From Sacculina carcini (taxonomy: Eukaryota; Arthropoda; Thecostraca; Sacculinidae), in contig OU696587.1 in assembly GCA_916048095.2 (NCBI GenBank), positions 1,938,762-2,002,761 on the forward strand: a DNA stretch of 64,000 nt. The letters are read 5' to 3'. A program made the translations under genes and the position numbers. Below the pieces are notes generated by a model. The model was not told the origin of the DNA. It saw only the letters and a list, made by a program, of their open reading frames with translations, and did not search any database. Shown piece after piece: positions 42,801 to 54,086 of this stretch. Numbering within the stretch: the first letter of the stretch is position 1; each line of letters begins with the position of its first letter.

Positions 42801-44627
42801 CGAGTCAACACATAGTCGGATACCACCGGATGGTTGCTTCACAATGACGACTGGACTGACCCATTTTGAAGCATTGGTGCGTTCAATGACGCCGGCATCC
42901 AGTAGTCGCCGCAGTTCTGTCGTAACGTCAGCTCTCACAGATAGCGGTAATAGGCGCAGAGCGAATGCAGTCGGCTTAGCCTCGGGTCTCAATTTCATTT
43001 TGTGGTAGTAGCCTTTGATGGCAGCGAGTGCCTGTGTCTGGATGCCGGGGTCCTCGCTCACTTTGGCAATTGTGTCGTGCTGCGTATGTATGGTGAGACC
43101 CATGTCGGCCAATGTCGGCAATCCCAGCAGTGCCTCTTTGCCCGGCGTGTTGATGATATAGAAATCCACTGCTGCGGATTTGTTTCTGACAATCAAGGTA
43201 GTGGCCAGAGTCCCTACCACGTGAAGAGACTGACGACCTACACCCATCAGGCGTGTTTCAGTTGGCTCGACCACAGCTCCTTTGAAATGAGCCTTCGCCA
43301 GTGCCAAGCTCATCACTGAAACTCCAGCACCGGTGTCGATCTGCATGGTTAGACATACATTCGTCCCATTTCTCGCCCTGACTTGCGCTTGACACGTTAT
43401 TTTCTTTAGGTGTTCAGGTGGCTCTGCTGCAGTGCTTGCGCAACACGATAGTGTTGTTACTTCTTTGACGTGTCGCTTGTGCTGATCTTGAAATTTGTGC
43501 TGATTCCTCTGGTCTTTGTTCCTTTTCTCGTTCGTTCTGCACACTGCGGCCCAATGACCTGTCTTTCCGCAAGTGTTACATGTAGAACGTCTTGCTGGAC
43601 AATATTCAGCGCGCGTAAGCTTATGCTGACGCCCGCAGTAAGTGCAATCAATCGTTTTGTATTTTCCAGTACATCTCATTGCTGGTTGACGAATAGCACA
43701 GACATCTTGTGTTAGTTGATCTGTCCTCGGTGTGGTCATCAGAGCTGATTGTCTTCTTGAATTTTCGTAGGCTTCTGCCGTATGCAGTAACGAGTCCAGC
43801 GTTAATGAAGCGTCCTGCAAAAACCTTTCTCTCATGCGTTCATGTAGCGTATTTTCGACCACTTTGTATCTGATCATGTCGTCCTTTAGAGCCCCAAACT
43901 GGCAGTTGACAGACAGTGAGCGAAGAACAGACACATATCCTGCGGTCGTCTCATATGGATGCTGCTTTCTCTGGCGAAATACGAACCGCTCCGAAATTAC
44001 GTTGATTTTTGGCGCGTAGAATTCGGCGAGCTGTCGCAACGTCATTGAGAAGTCGTCTTCACCCTCGCGTTTGGCTGCTGCTGGCAAAGCCAAATATGCC
44101 CTTTGCGCTTGGGCGCCTACACAGTGCAGCAAAATTGCACGGCGCCGTTGAACAGGAAAGGAATCCCCGTTGATGGCGGTGATGTAATTTCTGAATGAAA
44201 ATTCCTATTCACCCCAAGGTACGGTGGGCGTTCCCGGTCTCGCCAAGAACTCAGCTGGTGCACAAACACTTTCAAAAATCATTTTGCAGACCGTGGGATC
44301 CTCGTCGCCAATTTGTAGTGTCTGCACGCACGCATGAATTATTGCAGCAAGAAGAAACGCTCTAAACCACACGATATATTAACGCAAGATTACAGCACAA
44401 GTTTACAGCACGAACTCACAATGCAGAATGCCTCAACCTCAAACACCAAGGCCAGCACCGTACCGTACGCGGTAGCAACCCGTGCACGCTCAGCATTCAC
44501 TCGCCTCATGTGACCGTACACTCAGCATTCCTCGAATCATGTAGGTGTATCGCGTATCATGTAAGTGTGTCAAGTATCATGTAACATGTAGCTCACTGTA
44601 CGCTTCTAACCGAACCCTGACATTACA
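39888..44627 (-). mobile_element. Ty3/Gypsy element inserted in X2
   Basis: Minus-strand element flanked by the 5-bp duplication CTGTG (39883-39887 and 44628-44632). The LTRs are 44314-44627 (5') and 39888-40201 (3'), 314 bp, with about six differences. The primer site (44301-44310) reads TGGCGACGAG on the minus strand. Gag with zinc knuckles (CTYCGRQHKLTRAEYC, CNTCGKTGHWAAVC), protease (QIDTGAGVSVM) and RT (LDLKAAYHQLQLHP, YMADIVIC) lie in 42006-44132. RNase H and linker are at 41418-41945 and integrase at 40213-41355. It is broken, with about three interruptions. Confidence 0.9.
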
Positions 44628-45075
44628 CTGTGTTTACTCTGAAATCAAACATGAATTAAATTCCATGGACAAAACGATTTTTAGTCACTAGGTTTTCATA
44701 AATAAGGTCACTGGGTATTTGGATTTGGACTTTGCAAACATATGTGGGTTTTTAAAATCGACTGCTTTCGCAATTGGAAGCGGTTTAAAACTTCCGTTGC
44801 CCATAGATGCTACAAGATGAAATTCAAGATCATGTGTGTACATTTTTATGATTTTCTTTTTTTTGTTTTATAAATATTTACAAAACTCTTGGTAAATGGT
44901 ACTAAAATATGTTTAACTATATACTAAATAGCATGGTACAATCCTTTTTTTGATTTGTGTGTTCAAAGTGTAAAAAACCAAAAAAACGAAGAAAATAACA
45001 TGTTTTTGGGGTTTTTCTAAAAAATACATTGTTTTTGTTTTTTTTTTGAAAAAAATCCGTTTTTTTCAAACCCTG

Positions 45076-45175
45076 TTCTCTTGTTCTGTATTTTTCGTCA
45101 CTATCATTCATCGCTGTGCAATAAATCGCTTGTAAGAAGCGTGTGTACAATGACAACAAGGGTGGTGAAACAACA
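45076..45175 (+). repeat. 3' LTR of T5 element 2, last part
   Basis: Begins with TTCTCTTG (45076-45083), the partner of the duplication at 27788-27795 with one mismatch. It continues TTCTGTATTTTTCGTCAC as in the 5' LTR and ends AAACAACA. This shows that the whole 27796-45075 block lies inside one LTR. Confidence 0.88.
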
Positions 45176-46045
45176 ACCTCCCACTCCGTTGTTGAACTAA
45201 TGAAAATTGAGTCCTTCACTTTTTCAACACGTTCTAGAGGATTCACGTCAGACACTGGTAATTTTTTTGACAGGTCCACTCCGAAGTAGTCATTCAATAA
45301 GTCTGATATAATACGGACCACATCTGAAGTGCCCCCGTCGTCTCTTATTTTATGAATGAGTTTCTTTTTCCGAGATGTCATCTAAATTTCATTTTTTATT
45401 TTTGTCCATTTTCCTTGGCTGAAACCGCTCTATACGCGAAAAACTCACGATAGTATAGTCTTTTGCTCCGAATCACTACCTTGGACAACATAGTTTTATA
45501 TTTTAGTTTTACGACTTTCTGTCGCCTTCGACTTTTGTTGTAAGAAATTTCGTGTATAATTGGTGTTTGATGTGACTAGATTTTCTAATGCCCTTTCTAA
45601 TCCACGTTCTTTTCTATACTTCTCTGTTTTTCATTGTTTGTAGCGGCATGTGATTATCTACTGATCGCATATATAATTCAAGGAATCGCTCGTATGTCGT
45701 ATTCACATTATCACCTTCTATCATTTCCCACTTTATCTGCTCCAGCTCCTGCTTGAGTCGTAGTAATCGCTTAGGTGAATATTTCCTTTTCAGCAAGAGC
45801 TGCTCTTCTCGTGCAGATTGAGTAATATTGAGTTTGTAAAAATAGGGAAATGGTCGGAGATATCTTCCCATATTACACCACTCGTCAATGTACTGGAAAC
45901 ACGATTGGTACAGATATTATCAATCGAGGTGCTTGAGCGATGAGTTTCTCTGGTCGCTGACTTTATTAAGGGATACAAGCCATTATTGGTCATGTTCATA
46001 AAGAAGTTTTGCGTTGGCGCGCGATCTTCGGCGGTGGCACTCATT
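45176..46045 (-). mobile_element. LINE endonuclease/linker fragment (LINE F)
   Basis: Minus-strand pieces of a LINE ORF2. 45790-46045 has the endonuclease end (NNGLYPLIKSATRETHRSS, SIDNICTNRVS, DISDHFPIF). 45614-45871 has a basic linker (KRKYSPKRLLRLKQEL). 45176-45381 has the pre-RT region (LNDYFGVDL). The frames are interrupted, and the sequence ends at the LTR junction on the left and a CA repeat on the right. It is a truncated, dead fragment. Confidence 0.65.
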
Positions 46046-46135
46046 GAACCACACGCACACACTCACACAACTACACACCTGCATAAGCGCAACTACACAC
46101 ACGCACACAATCAAGTACTCACACACACACAAGCA

Positions 46136-46136
46136 A

Positions 46137-46212
<76 letters not shown>
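46136..46212. repeat. (CA)n microsatellite
   Basis: Long, nearly perfect CA run, with degenerate CA-rich sequence from about 46045. Confidence 0.95.
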
Positions 46213-46213
<1 letters not shown>

Positions 46214-46215
46214 TT

Positions 46216-47560
46216 GTAAATTGGTGGAGTCGATCATTAAGGACAGATGGGTATCATATTTGGAGGATAACAGTATTTTAAATGAGACACAGTATGGATT
46301 CAGGAGTGGAAGGTCTTGTGTTGCGAACTTGATGAGTTTTTATTCTAGGGTGATAGACACAGTGCAGGAAAGAGATGGATGGGTCGATTGTGTATATCTG
46401 GACCTGAAAAATGCGTTCGACAGGGTTCCACGAAACAAGTTATTGTGGCAAATTGAGCATGAAGGAGGGATACGTGGAAAGCTTTTGGATTGGATGAGAG
46501 ATTATTTGAGCGGACGTAAAATGAGAACAGTTGTAAGAGGTGCCGAATCGACGTGGAGAGAAGTCACAAGTGGCGTCCCTCAAGGATCAGTGCTTTGACC
46601 GATAATGTTCCTGGTGTACATAAATCAAATGACGGAGAGAATAGGCAGTTACGTGAACATGTTTGCAGATGATGCGAAAATTTTGAGAAGAGTGAAAGAT
46701 CGGACCAGCTGCCAAAAATTGCAATAGGATCTAGACAGGCTATGTGAGTGGAGTAGGGAATGGGGCATGGAGTTTAATGCCAGCAAGTGCCACGTTATGG
46801 AATTTGGTAAAGGAAAACTCAGACCATCGATATGTTATATGTTGGGCGAGCACAAACTGCAGAAGGTGACTGCCGAAAGAGATTTGGGTGTAACTATTGA
46901 GGATGATCTGTCGCCGGAGAGGCATATAACCAGAGTAGTGAATGCGGCGTATAGAACCATAAAGAATATAAGGGTCTCATTTAACTTCATGGATGAGGAA
47001 GTGGTAAAAAAATTGATAAAAAATGTGATAAGGCACCCACTAGAATACGCGGCAGTAATTTGGGCTCCCCACAATAAAAAACATATCGCTAGGTTAGAGA
47101 AAGTCCAAAAAGTAGCGACTAAGCTGTTAACATCATTGAGTTCGTTAAATTATGAAAAAAGGTTAGAGAAAATGGGGTTGTCGTCACTGGAAAAGAGAAG
47201 GTTAAGGGGGGATTTAATAAACGTTTTCAAGCACAGCCTTGGTATGGAACGATTGGATAGGAAAGATCGGGTGGTTTGTAGTACGAGGGACCATAGGGGA
47301 CACAATAAATGTCTACAGCAAACCCGGGTATTAAGGGATATAAAGAAGTACAGTTTCCCAAGTAGGTGTATAGATATATGGAACCGTTTGGGTAAAGAAA
47401 TAGTTCAATCAAACAGTATAGCACAGTTCAAGCATAGGTTAGATAAATGTGGGTATGGAGACAGGACAGTCTGAGCCCTGCTCATTTCCTGTAAACTACA
47501 ACTGTGAGTACAACTGTGAGTACACACACACATACACACACACACAGTACACAAACACAA
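46216..47560 (+). mobile_element. 5'-truncated CR1-like LINE 3' half (LINE H)
   Basis: Encodes reverse transcriptase from the fingers onward: TQYGFRSGRS, YLDLKNAFDRVPRNK, TSGVPQGSVL, MFADDAKI near 46665, then the thumb and C-terminal region with YAAVIWAPHNKKHIARLEKV and SFPSRCIDIWNRL, ending at 47472. Two in-frame stops interrupt the palm (TGA at about 46596 and TAG at about 46724); the C-terminal 235 codons are open. The 3' end has repeats of ACTGTGAGTACA and a CA-rich tail, typical of CR1 LINEs. The 5' end is at the CA microsatellite. Confidence 0.85.
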
Positions 47561-47790
47561 TATAGTACTGTGCGGCATTCAAATTTTCAGTAGAGACAGT
47601 ATTTATATCGCGTATCTTATAATCAGACAATAGCCTAATTATGAATTAATATGACTATACATCATCCAATGAGTTAGAGAAACAATCAATGATCAATACG
47701 GATTGATAAATTGAAATGTTATTTATGCTCAACATTTAGTACTAGACTAGACAATTATAATCAAAGCAGTGCTCCACGGATGAGTAAAAA
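47561..47790. other. Segment with no recognised feature
   Basis: AT-rich; no open frame or repeat was identified. Confidence 0.5.
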
Positions 47791-47792
47791 AC

Positions 47793-48560
47793 TCACTTAT
47801 TATGGCTTGTTACCCGTCTGGTGACAGTTCTCCATTGGTGGCGATCCTTCTTCGGCGACTCAGTCGATGCCACAACTTGGTTGGACACAACCGGTGCACT
47901 TGACACTAGTCCAGCCGGGCCAGTTTGCGCAATAACGTCTTCCATACTGTAGACATTTACCACACGGGCGTTCTCGGTGAGTCGCATTTTTATTTGGCCG
48001 TTTACTGTCCAAGCGGAGTAAATCTTTCCCTCCCGTTTCATCTTTCTGAGCTCGTACATAGTACTGCTGTTCCTTCTGGTCAGGTGGTCGTTAACATACA
48101 CTTTTTGTGTCTTCTTGTCACTTTTCAGATGTTTTCTCGCTTCAAATACTTGCTGTCTTTTGCGCAGTTTTTCGAATTTGACCAATATAGTGCGGTGCTG
48201 ACCATCTTTTGGCTAGCCGATTCTGTAAGCCTCTTCAACACTTTCGGTTGATATATCTGTATTTAGTGTTGCAGAGAGGCTTTGCACGATCTTTGGCGTA
48301 TTTTCTCCACGCACCTCTTCTATTCCTGATAAGCAAAGGTGCTTGCGTAGCATTTTTTGCTCGAGGAGATGTATTTATTTTTGCTGGCGATTCACGAAGC
48401 TCTTTCTTCATCTCCACCAGTTCTTTATTCTTGGTGGACAGAGCCTCATCCACTCCTTTATCACTGGTGCCACCAATTTCTCCTTGATTGCCTCCAAAAC
48501 TCCCGGACTCATCAGGTATTTTTTCAGCGCCTCTGACATTTCACCAATGTTTGCCATTGC
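47793..48560 (-). pseudogene. LINE ORF1 (coiled coil plus RRM-like domain)
   Basis: Read from 48558 on the minus strand: MANIGEMSEALKKYL, a heptad-rich stretch (DEALSTKNKELVEMKKEL, 48400-48453), a short linker, then 47793-48185 with VKFEKLRKRQQVFEARKHL, VYVNDHLTRRNSSTMYEL and KIYSAWTVNGQIKMRL. This layout matches the coiled-coil ORF1 proteins of several LINE families, in which the C-terminal part binds nucleic acid. Frame changes and stops interrupt the N-terminal half. It is not obviously linked to a neighbouring ORF2; it may belong to the family of LINE F or the LINE at 56-59 kb. Confidence 0.6.
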
Positions 48561-48725
48561 CGCACAGTTGAAGGACAATTACACACACATAAACTCAAGC
48601 ACAACTAACACGTCTTCACTCAACCAGTCAGGCAACCACTGACTGTTGTCTGTTGGTCGAATTTCACAAAATAAATCAATCGTTATTAAAATCCTCAGAA
48701 TCCTCATTAAAATCGCCCACTGTGG

Positions 48726-48786
48726 TAGGGGGGTTAGAATTCTGCCGCCGTAGCTGCCGCGTGTCGCAAAAAGCCGACTAAAGGCA
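48726..48786 (+). repeat. Interspersed repeat core, copy 1
   Basis: AGAATTCTGCCGCCGTA, a GCGTGTCG segment and CCGACTAAAGGC occur in the same order at 54252-54312. An upstream AAAATCCTCAGA is also shared. Family unknown; possibly the 5' part of a LINE or a second SINE. Confidence 0.5.
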
Positions 48787-48835
48787 GACATGTCTGGTCA
48801 GGTCTCGGCCTGCTACTGGTAACATGTAACCCTTT

Positions 48836-49170
48836 GTGGACTCCGTGGTGCATTTGTTAGCACACCCGCCTCACAAGCGGGAGGTCCGTGGTTCGAAACC
48901 CGGCGGAGCAGAATTTCATTGGGCGAATTCTACAATCCCACAGCCCCTGTCCACCCAGCAGAAAATGATGGTACCAGATATCAGTCATGAGTTGTACCAT
49001 GCATTGTGGGGAGGTGGCCCTCTCTAATACGTCTTACGTCCTTGTGGCGCCATAGCGTGGAGAGGGTCGGTTCTGCGGTGGCAGCGAGCTGCACGGGGCA
49101 CGCCTGTGTGTTCATAAGCTTCGGCTTATTCCCGTGTAGCAGCTGCCACTTAGGCATTTAACCTTTAACC
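48836..49170 (+). mobile_element. tRNA-Val-derived SINE (copy 2)
   Basis: The tRNA-like head is about 48838-48910: D-arm GTGC...GCAC, anticodon stem CCCGC/GCGGG around CTCACAA (anticodon CAC), T loop GGTTCGAAACC and the acceptor remnant CTCCG/CGGAG. Mismatches in the T stem argue against a working tRNA. The body equals that of 10020-10345 in reverse. The body ends near GGCATTTAACCTTT, where the 5' end of the next LINE begins. Confidence 0.87.
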
Positions 49171-49811
49171 CGGTACAACCAGCCGCATGGTCGGAATGTC
49201 GGCGACTAATCCGGCCCCAACAGGCCTATGCCAGTGAGGAGGGTGGCCAGACATCCAGCAGGAAGAAAAAGAAGACCTGTCAATGGTCGGATGAGCTGTT
49301 TAGCAGCCAACGGCCATCTGGAAATCCTCCCCCGTCGGATCGGCAAACAGGATCCTGGCCGCTGAGTGTCACGTCACCCGGGGTATAGTGGTGGCGTGAC
49401 GCAACACTCGTCTTTGGCCTGCGCGTCGAACCTCGACGGGGCCGCTGTTTGGCTCCTCGACAGTGGAGAGAATGGTCCGACGCCGGCACGGATGGCCGGA
49501 TAGGGCTCAAGAGGGTCAAGGGTGAGGTGCCTGGTGCTCGAGGGGGGTCCCGCCCGGTGCAGTGTCCGCCGTTTGCAGTGGGGCTGCAGTTGCCGGGTCC
49601 AGATGGACCGGTGGGGGTCACTGGTCCGGGTCCGGTGCTGTAGCTCCCGCGGACTCGTACCGGGCGGAGCTCGCAGCGAGCTCAGGGGTATTCGATGCCC
49701 GTACAGCGCGCACCACCACTGGCGTGGTATCCCATGCTGGCTCTGCCCGTCCCCCATTAGGGCCCCGTGCAGAGGTGGGTGGTCGTGCGCGCAGAGACAA
49801 ACACACAATTC

Positions 49812-51449
49812 ATGGCGTCAAAACCTACAACCACCCCAACTGCTGGTCGTCCATCGGGCGATCGGCCATGGCCGCCGAAAGGTGGTCGTACATTGAGACA
49901 CGACCAGGACGACACTCGTGTTGCTCCGACTCCGATGGTGTTGGTGTTTGCCAGCACCGATGAGAAAATATAACTGTCTTCATTGAACCCGTTCCGTCGC
50001 ATGGACGGTTTAAAAAACATTGGCGACGTGCCTGTCGAGACCAACAGACAACGTGATCGATCGTTAATGGTTAAATACGGCACTGAGACGGCAGCAACCT
50101 GCGCGATAAAGGCAACTACGTTCCCTTATCGCGTAGGTACGGGCGAAAATAAACGTTGGGTGAGCACCCCCATCTCAGTGTGTGCTCACTCGACAATGAA
50201 CCACGCCAGAGGTGTTCTGTTCTGTCGTGCGCTAGAGGGCGTCGATGATGAAGAGATTTGCGACGGATTGGCATCACAGGGTGTCATCCGCGTGGAGCGC
50301 ATCGTCCAACGGCGTGAGGGTAGCGAGGTGCCAACGCACTCTTTCTTCCTCACGTTTGACGGTGCTGTTCTGCCGGACGACATCAAGATCGGTGACATCC
50401 GTAAGCGTATCCGTTTACGCCCCTACGTACCCAACCCAATGCGATGTTACAGGTGCCAACGTTTCGGGCATACGAGTTCCCGCTGTAACCGTGCTGAGAT
50501 CTGCGGACGCTGCTCATCCGAACGGCACACCGCTGCTGATTGCGACAATGAATATTTATGCGTCAATTGCAGGAGCAGCGGTCATGCGTCCTCGTCGTGT
50601 GACTGCCCGGAATGGCTGAAAGAATAAGAAATTCTGGCTATCCGCGCTGCCCAGCGCTGCAGTTTCGGCGAGGCGCGTGCTGTATATCGCAGCTCGCATC
50701 CATCAGGCCCGTCCTTTGTCGGTGTCGTCACGAAGTCGGCTCAGCCTCCACAGTCTGTCGACTCGCTTCTGGAGAAGCTGACTGTGGGAGACTTCTTGAA
50801 GCTGGCGGGACGAATGGGCTTGAAGCTGGTCGTACCTGAGGTTGACAAACATGAGCATGAACCAACACCGGTTGATCGGCGGCCTGAGGAGGCTGCCGTG
50901 TCGCGGTCGCCAACGGCCGCACACCAGCGGTCCCAGGCGTCCGCGACCCAGCGGCCTCAGACGGCCGCAACCCAGCGGCCCAAGGCGGCAGCTCCCCAGC
51001 AGCCTGAAAAGGCTTCTGGGCGGCGACCCCAGCGGGTCGCCGATCGGCCGGTCAACCGGCCGATGGACCGTGCTGGCAAATCGGCTGCGATGCCGGTTAG
51101 TCAGGGCGGCAAAAAACCGGCCGCTCAGCAGGCTTCCAAGCCAGCAGAGCGGTTGTCTCCGAGCCGGAGGAAATCCGGAGACTGGACGGTGGTTCAACAC
51201 AAGAGCCGCCGTTCGGTCAAGTCAGCCTCGCCGAGGAGTGACCGGCGAGCATCTCCCGCTCACAAAGCGAGCGTGGTCCCTGCATCTCCGCGCTCGGCGC
51301 TTGCTAGCGCACCGCCTTCCGCACACGACGGAGCGACTCTCACCACTGCCATGGAGGTGGAGAGTTCCTCTAAGCAGAAGCTCTCGGCCTCTCCAAGTGG
51401 GTCCCCACCTGACGCGGAGAGAGGACGATCTGTCAAGCGATGCGATTAG
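49812..51449 (+). pseudogene. ORF1 of the I/Jockey-group LINE, copy 2
   Basis: A frame of about 545 codons with two in-frame TAA codons (49971-49973 and 50625-50627). The proposed start is ATG 49812 (MASKPTTTPTAGRP). Three zinc knuckles lie at about 50444-50610 (CYRCQRFGHTSSRC, CGRCSSERHTAADC, CVNCRSSGHASSSC), the pattern of Jockey and I ORF1 proteins. The C-terminal third is low complexity, with imperfect repeats of QRPQTAA type, then Ser/Arg-rich sequence. The product would coat LINE RNA in the cytoplasm. Confidence 0.82.
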
Positions 51450-51548
51450 GTACCTGTGCTACCTGGTTTCTAGTATATATGTGCCTTTTTAACGGGAGTA
51501 TTTAATTGTATTTTATTCTATTATATATATTTTTACGTTCATTTTACA

Positions 51549-51960
51549 ATGGAGTATTAGAGGTATTTGACCGAATTTTAATGATTTATTGCATATTTTA
51601 CACTCCCGACAACCATCGATTTTAGCATTACAGGAGCTCTTAACTTCTTCGTATTTTATTATTCAGGATGTTAATGTTTTTAGATATGATAATCCCAGCT
51701 CGACTATAGCCCATGGCGGGGTTATGCTGGCTGTTCGCACCAGTGTACCCTGTCGCCGCCTGCATATTCAGTCAGATTTGCAGGTGGTTGCGGTTCGGGG
51801 CTGGCTTGGTGGTAGGGAGGTGAGTGTGTGTTCATTGTACCTGCCGCCTGGTTGCCCGTTCCCAAGGGCTGACGTCGAGTTTATATTCAGCTCAATTTCA
51901 CCCCCTTTTTGTGTTGGGCGATTTTAATGCTCACAGCCCGGTGGCAAACATGCTTTGCTT
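51549..51960 (+). pseudogene. Truncated APE endonuclease of LINE copy 2
   Basis: QWSIRGI opens the domain near 51550. QPSILALQELL, IAHGGVMLAVRTS and VCSLYLPPGCPFP follow to about 51860, then VLGDFNAHSP near 51940 in another frame. After that motif the sequence jumps to the pre-RT region (RHARAQARWTFREAKRASW), so the C-terminal half of the endonuclease is deleted. Stops occur near 51560 and 51575. Confidence 0.8.
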
Positions 51961-54086
51961 TCGCCACGCTCGCGCACAAGCTCGATGGACCTTTCGCGAG
52001 GCGAAGCGGGCCTCGTGGGTGTCCTATGTGTCCAGCATTAATCGGCATTGTCCTATATCCACCATATGGGGCCGTATAAAGCGCATCTCTGGGAAGTACC
52101 GTCCCACTCCACTGCCTTTTCTCAAGATCAGTGACGTGGACTTTATAAATCCGGAGCATGTTGCTGACGAAATTGGCCGATATTTAGCGGAGCGCTGTCG
52201 TGCAAACGTAGACGACCCTGATTTTGCGGCGATCAAACAGCAGTGCGAGAGATCACCCGTTGATTTTTCCACCAACTGTCAGCTGCCGATCAACAGCGAT
52301 TTTTCAGCATCTGAGCTGAGAACAGCCTTGCGATCGCTTCGCGATGTGGCTGAAGGCCCTGATGAGGTTCACAACCTCATGCTGAAACGTCTGTCGCCCG
52401 CAGTGCTGTCACTTTGCTGCAGGTCTTCAATGATCTGTGGAATGGTGGACAGTTTCCAGCCTCCTGGCGACGGGCAATAGTGATACCCATCACAAAACAG
52501 GGCAAATCGGGCGATCACCCGTCTGACTATCGACAGTCCCTTCTCCTTCTTTACCGTTCGTTAGTCAGGTCGCGTCTCGATTACGCAAGCATCGTATATG
52601 ATCTGGCTTCGGAGTCAGCAAAAAGCCGTTTGAATGTCGTACACCACGCAGGGATACGCATTGCCACCGGCGCGTTTCGCACGTCGCCAATCGTCAGCTT
52701 CCTCGTTGAGGTTGAAGAGGCTCCGCTGGCGCTCCGTCGTCAAGAGCTGGGCATGCATTACTCTTGCAAGCTGGCAAGCACCCATGAAAACCCCGCGTAT
52801 GACGTAGTATTTTCCCAGCATGTGCCTGAGCAGCATCACCTTCCAGGACTTCAGTGTTCTGTGCTGTTTTGTAGCAAAATGAAGGCACTGCTGGAGTCAT
52901 GCGGGATGGGTGATAACGACGTCCTCAGACAATAATTCACGGCGGAGTCACCCTAGGAATTGGTCACACCCGAGGTCGACGTCTCGCTAGAAGCTCTGCC
53001 GAAACACCGTACAGTGCCCAGTGTGCTTCGCTCAAACACACTGGAGCGAATTCATTCTTACGGACGGTATACTGCCGTGTACACTGATGGGTCTAAGTCG
53101 CCAGTGGTGTGGGTTGTGCGTTTGTAAGTGGAGGTACGTGCCGCTCGAGCACGCTGCCGCTCGAGCACGCTGCTTCCATTTACACGGCTGAACTGTACGA
53201 TATCCTGCTGGCCCTGGTTTTTATTCGCTCATCTTCATTTTCATTGTTTTTAGTTCTATCCGACTCCCTTAGTGCGTTAACTTCATTATCGTCTTTCTCC
53301 TTACATCCTCTTATACAGAGGATTTTTATTTCTCTTGATATCATCCACCACCAGGGCAAGCGTGTAAAGTTCTGCTGGATTCCGCCCCATATTGGTATTT
53401 TGGGCAACGAGCGAGCTGACAGAGCCGCAAAAAGGGCTGCTGAACAAGACTTTTATTCATTTTATTGTAACTTTCCCATTCCGTATTCGGACTTTTTTTC
53501 CTATTATACATCGTTTTATCCGTTCTCGCTGGCAGCTCTCCTGGGACGAATGTGGTTCTAACAAATTAAAAGCTGTGAAGCCCGAAATCGGACATTGGAT
53601 GTGCTCTTGTCGCCGGAAGAGGTCCGAGGAAGTGGCGCTCTGTCGTCTACGTGTGGGTCACACGTACGACACGCATCGCCATCTTCTACTCGAACAACCT
53701 GAACCCACGTGCGGCGCATGTAATTCATGTCTCTCCGTGCAGCACATCCTGATGGAATGCCCATCATTCTTAGAGGCGCGTCAACGTTTTCTTGGATCCG
53801 TTCGGACTATTGACGAGGTTCTTGGACAGGAGCAATCGTCGGTCATTGAGGGACGCATTTTATAATTTTTACGGTTTTTGCCTTTTAGAACTATTTATTG
53901 ATTTTTATTCTTCTGACTTTCATATTCATATCACTCACCCTCACGCTTATTTATTTCATCGCTCCATTACGTTCATATGCATAGTTTTAGTTTAATTTAG
54001 CTATTAACAGACTGGGGGGGGGGGGTGCCATATGGTCCTAGAGGCCGGTGCACCCAAAAACGCAATAATGAATGAATGAATGAAAA

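Larger units (their letters stand above)
27796..45075 (+). mobile_element. Tandem pair of hAT-like elements X1 and X2, with later insertions
   Basis: X1 is 27796-28425 plus 39406-39525. X2 is 39526-39887 plus 44633-45075. The segments of X1 and X2 are nearly identical and in the same orientation. The outer ends are CAGGGGTTG on the left and CAAACCCTG on the right (imperfect CAGGGTTTG inverted termini). The only flanking duplication is the 8-bp TTCTCCTG/TTCTCTTG pair around the dimer. At the X1-X2 junction (39515-39545) CAAACCCTG runs into GTTTAAACCATGG with no duplication. No transposase is encoded. Subterminal GGTTTAAACC palindromes recur. Each unit was later split by an LTR element. Confidence 0.8.
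23256..45175 (+). mobile_element. T5-clade LTR retrotransposon, element 2 (host of a 17-kb nest)
   Basis: The 5' LTR is 23256-23865. The internal region is 23866-27276, with gag, protease, RT, RNase H and integrase remnants recognisable by similarity to element 1 (VIDFRELNAYVKSHTGDE, WCDASNLAIGAAVEV, RELFSICGKLVGHHPIAGW). The 3' LTR begins at 27277, is interrupted at 27795 by the tandem X elements, and resumes at 45084, ending at 45175. Pol runs straight into the 3' LTR, so the pol end and purine tract are missing. It is a fossil with roughly ten breaks. The LTRs differ by about 2-3 percent by eye. No matching target duplication was found (ATATA on the left, ACCTC on the right). Confidence 0.85.
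49180..54086 (+). mobile_element. I/Jockey-group LINE with RNase H (copy 2), internally deleted
   Basis: The same family as 2037-4618, here with its 5' UTR (from about 49180), ORF1, endonuclease and the 3' half of ORF2. Compared with copy 1, 816 bp of reverse transcriptase is missing at about 52532, in frame, between two ATCG tetranucleotides. The endonuclease is also shortened after GDFNAHSP near 51940. RNase H-like sequence (VYTDGSKS near 53080) and the Cys/His C-terminus follow. The 3' end is AGAGGCCGGTGCACC and an (AATG)n tail at 54066-54086, where copy 1 has (AAAC)n. The copy cannot encode an active RT. Confidence 0.88.

Noticed and set aside
48838-48910. A functional tRNA-Val(CAC) gene
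   Set aside because: The T stem and outer acceptor pairs are mismatched, and the same head with the same 250-bp body recurs at 10 kb. It is a SINE head.
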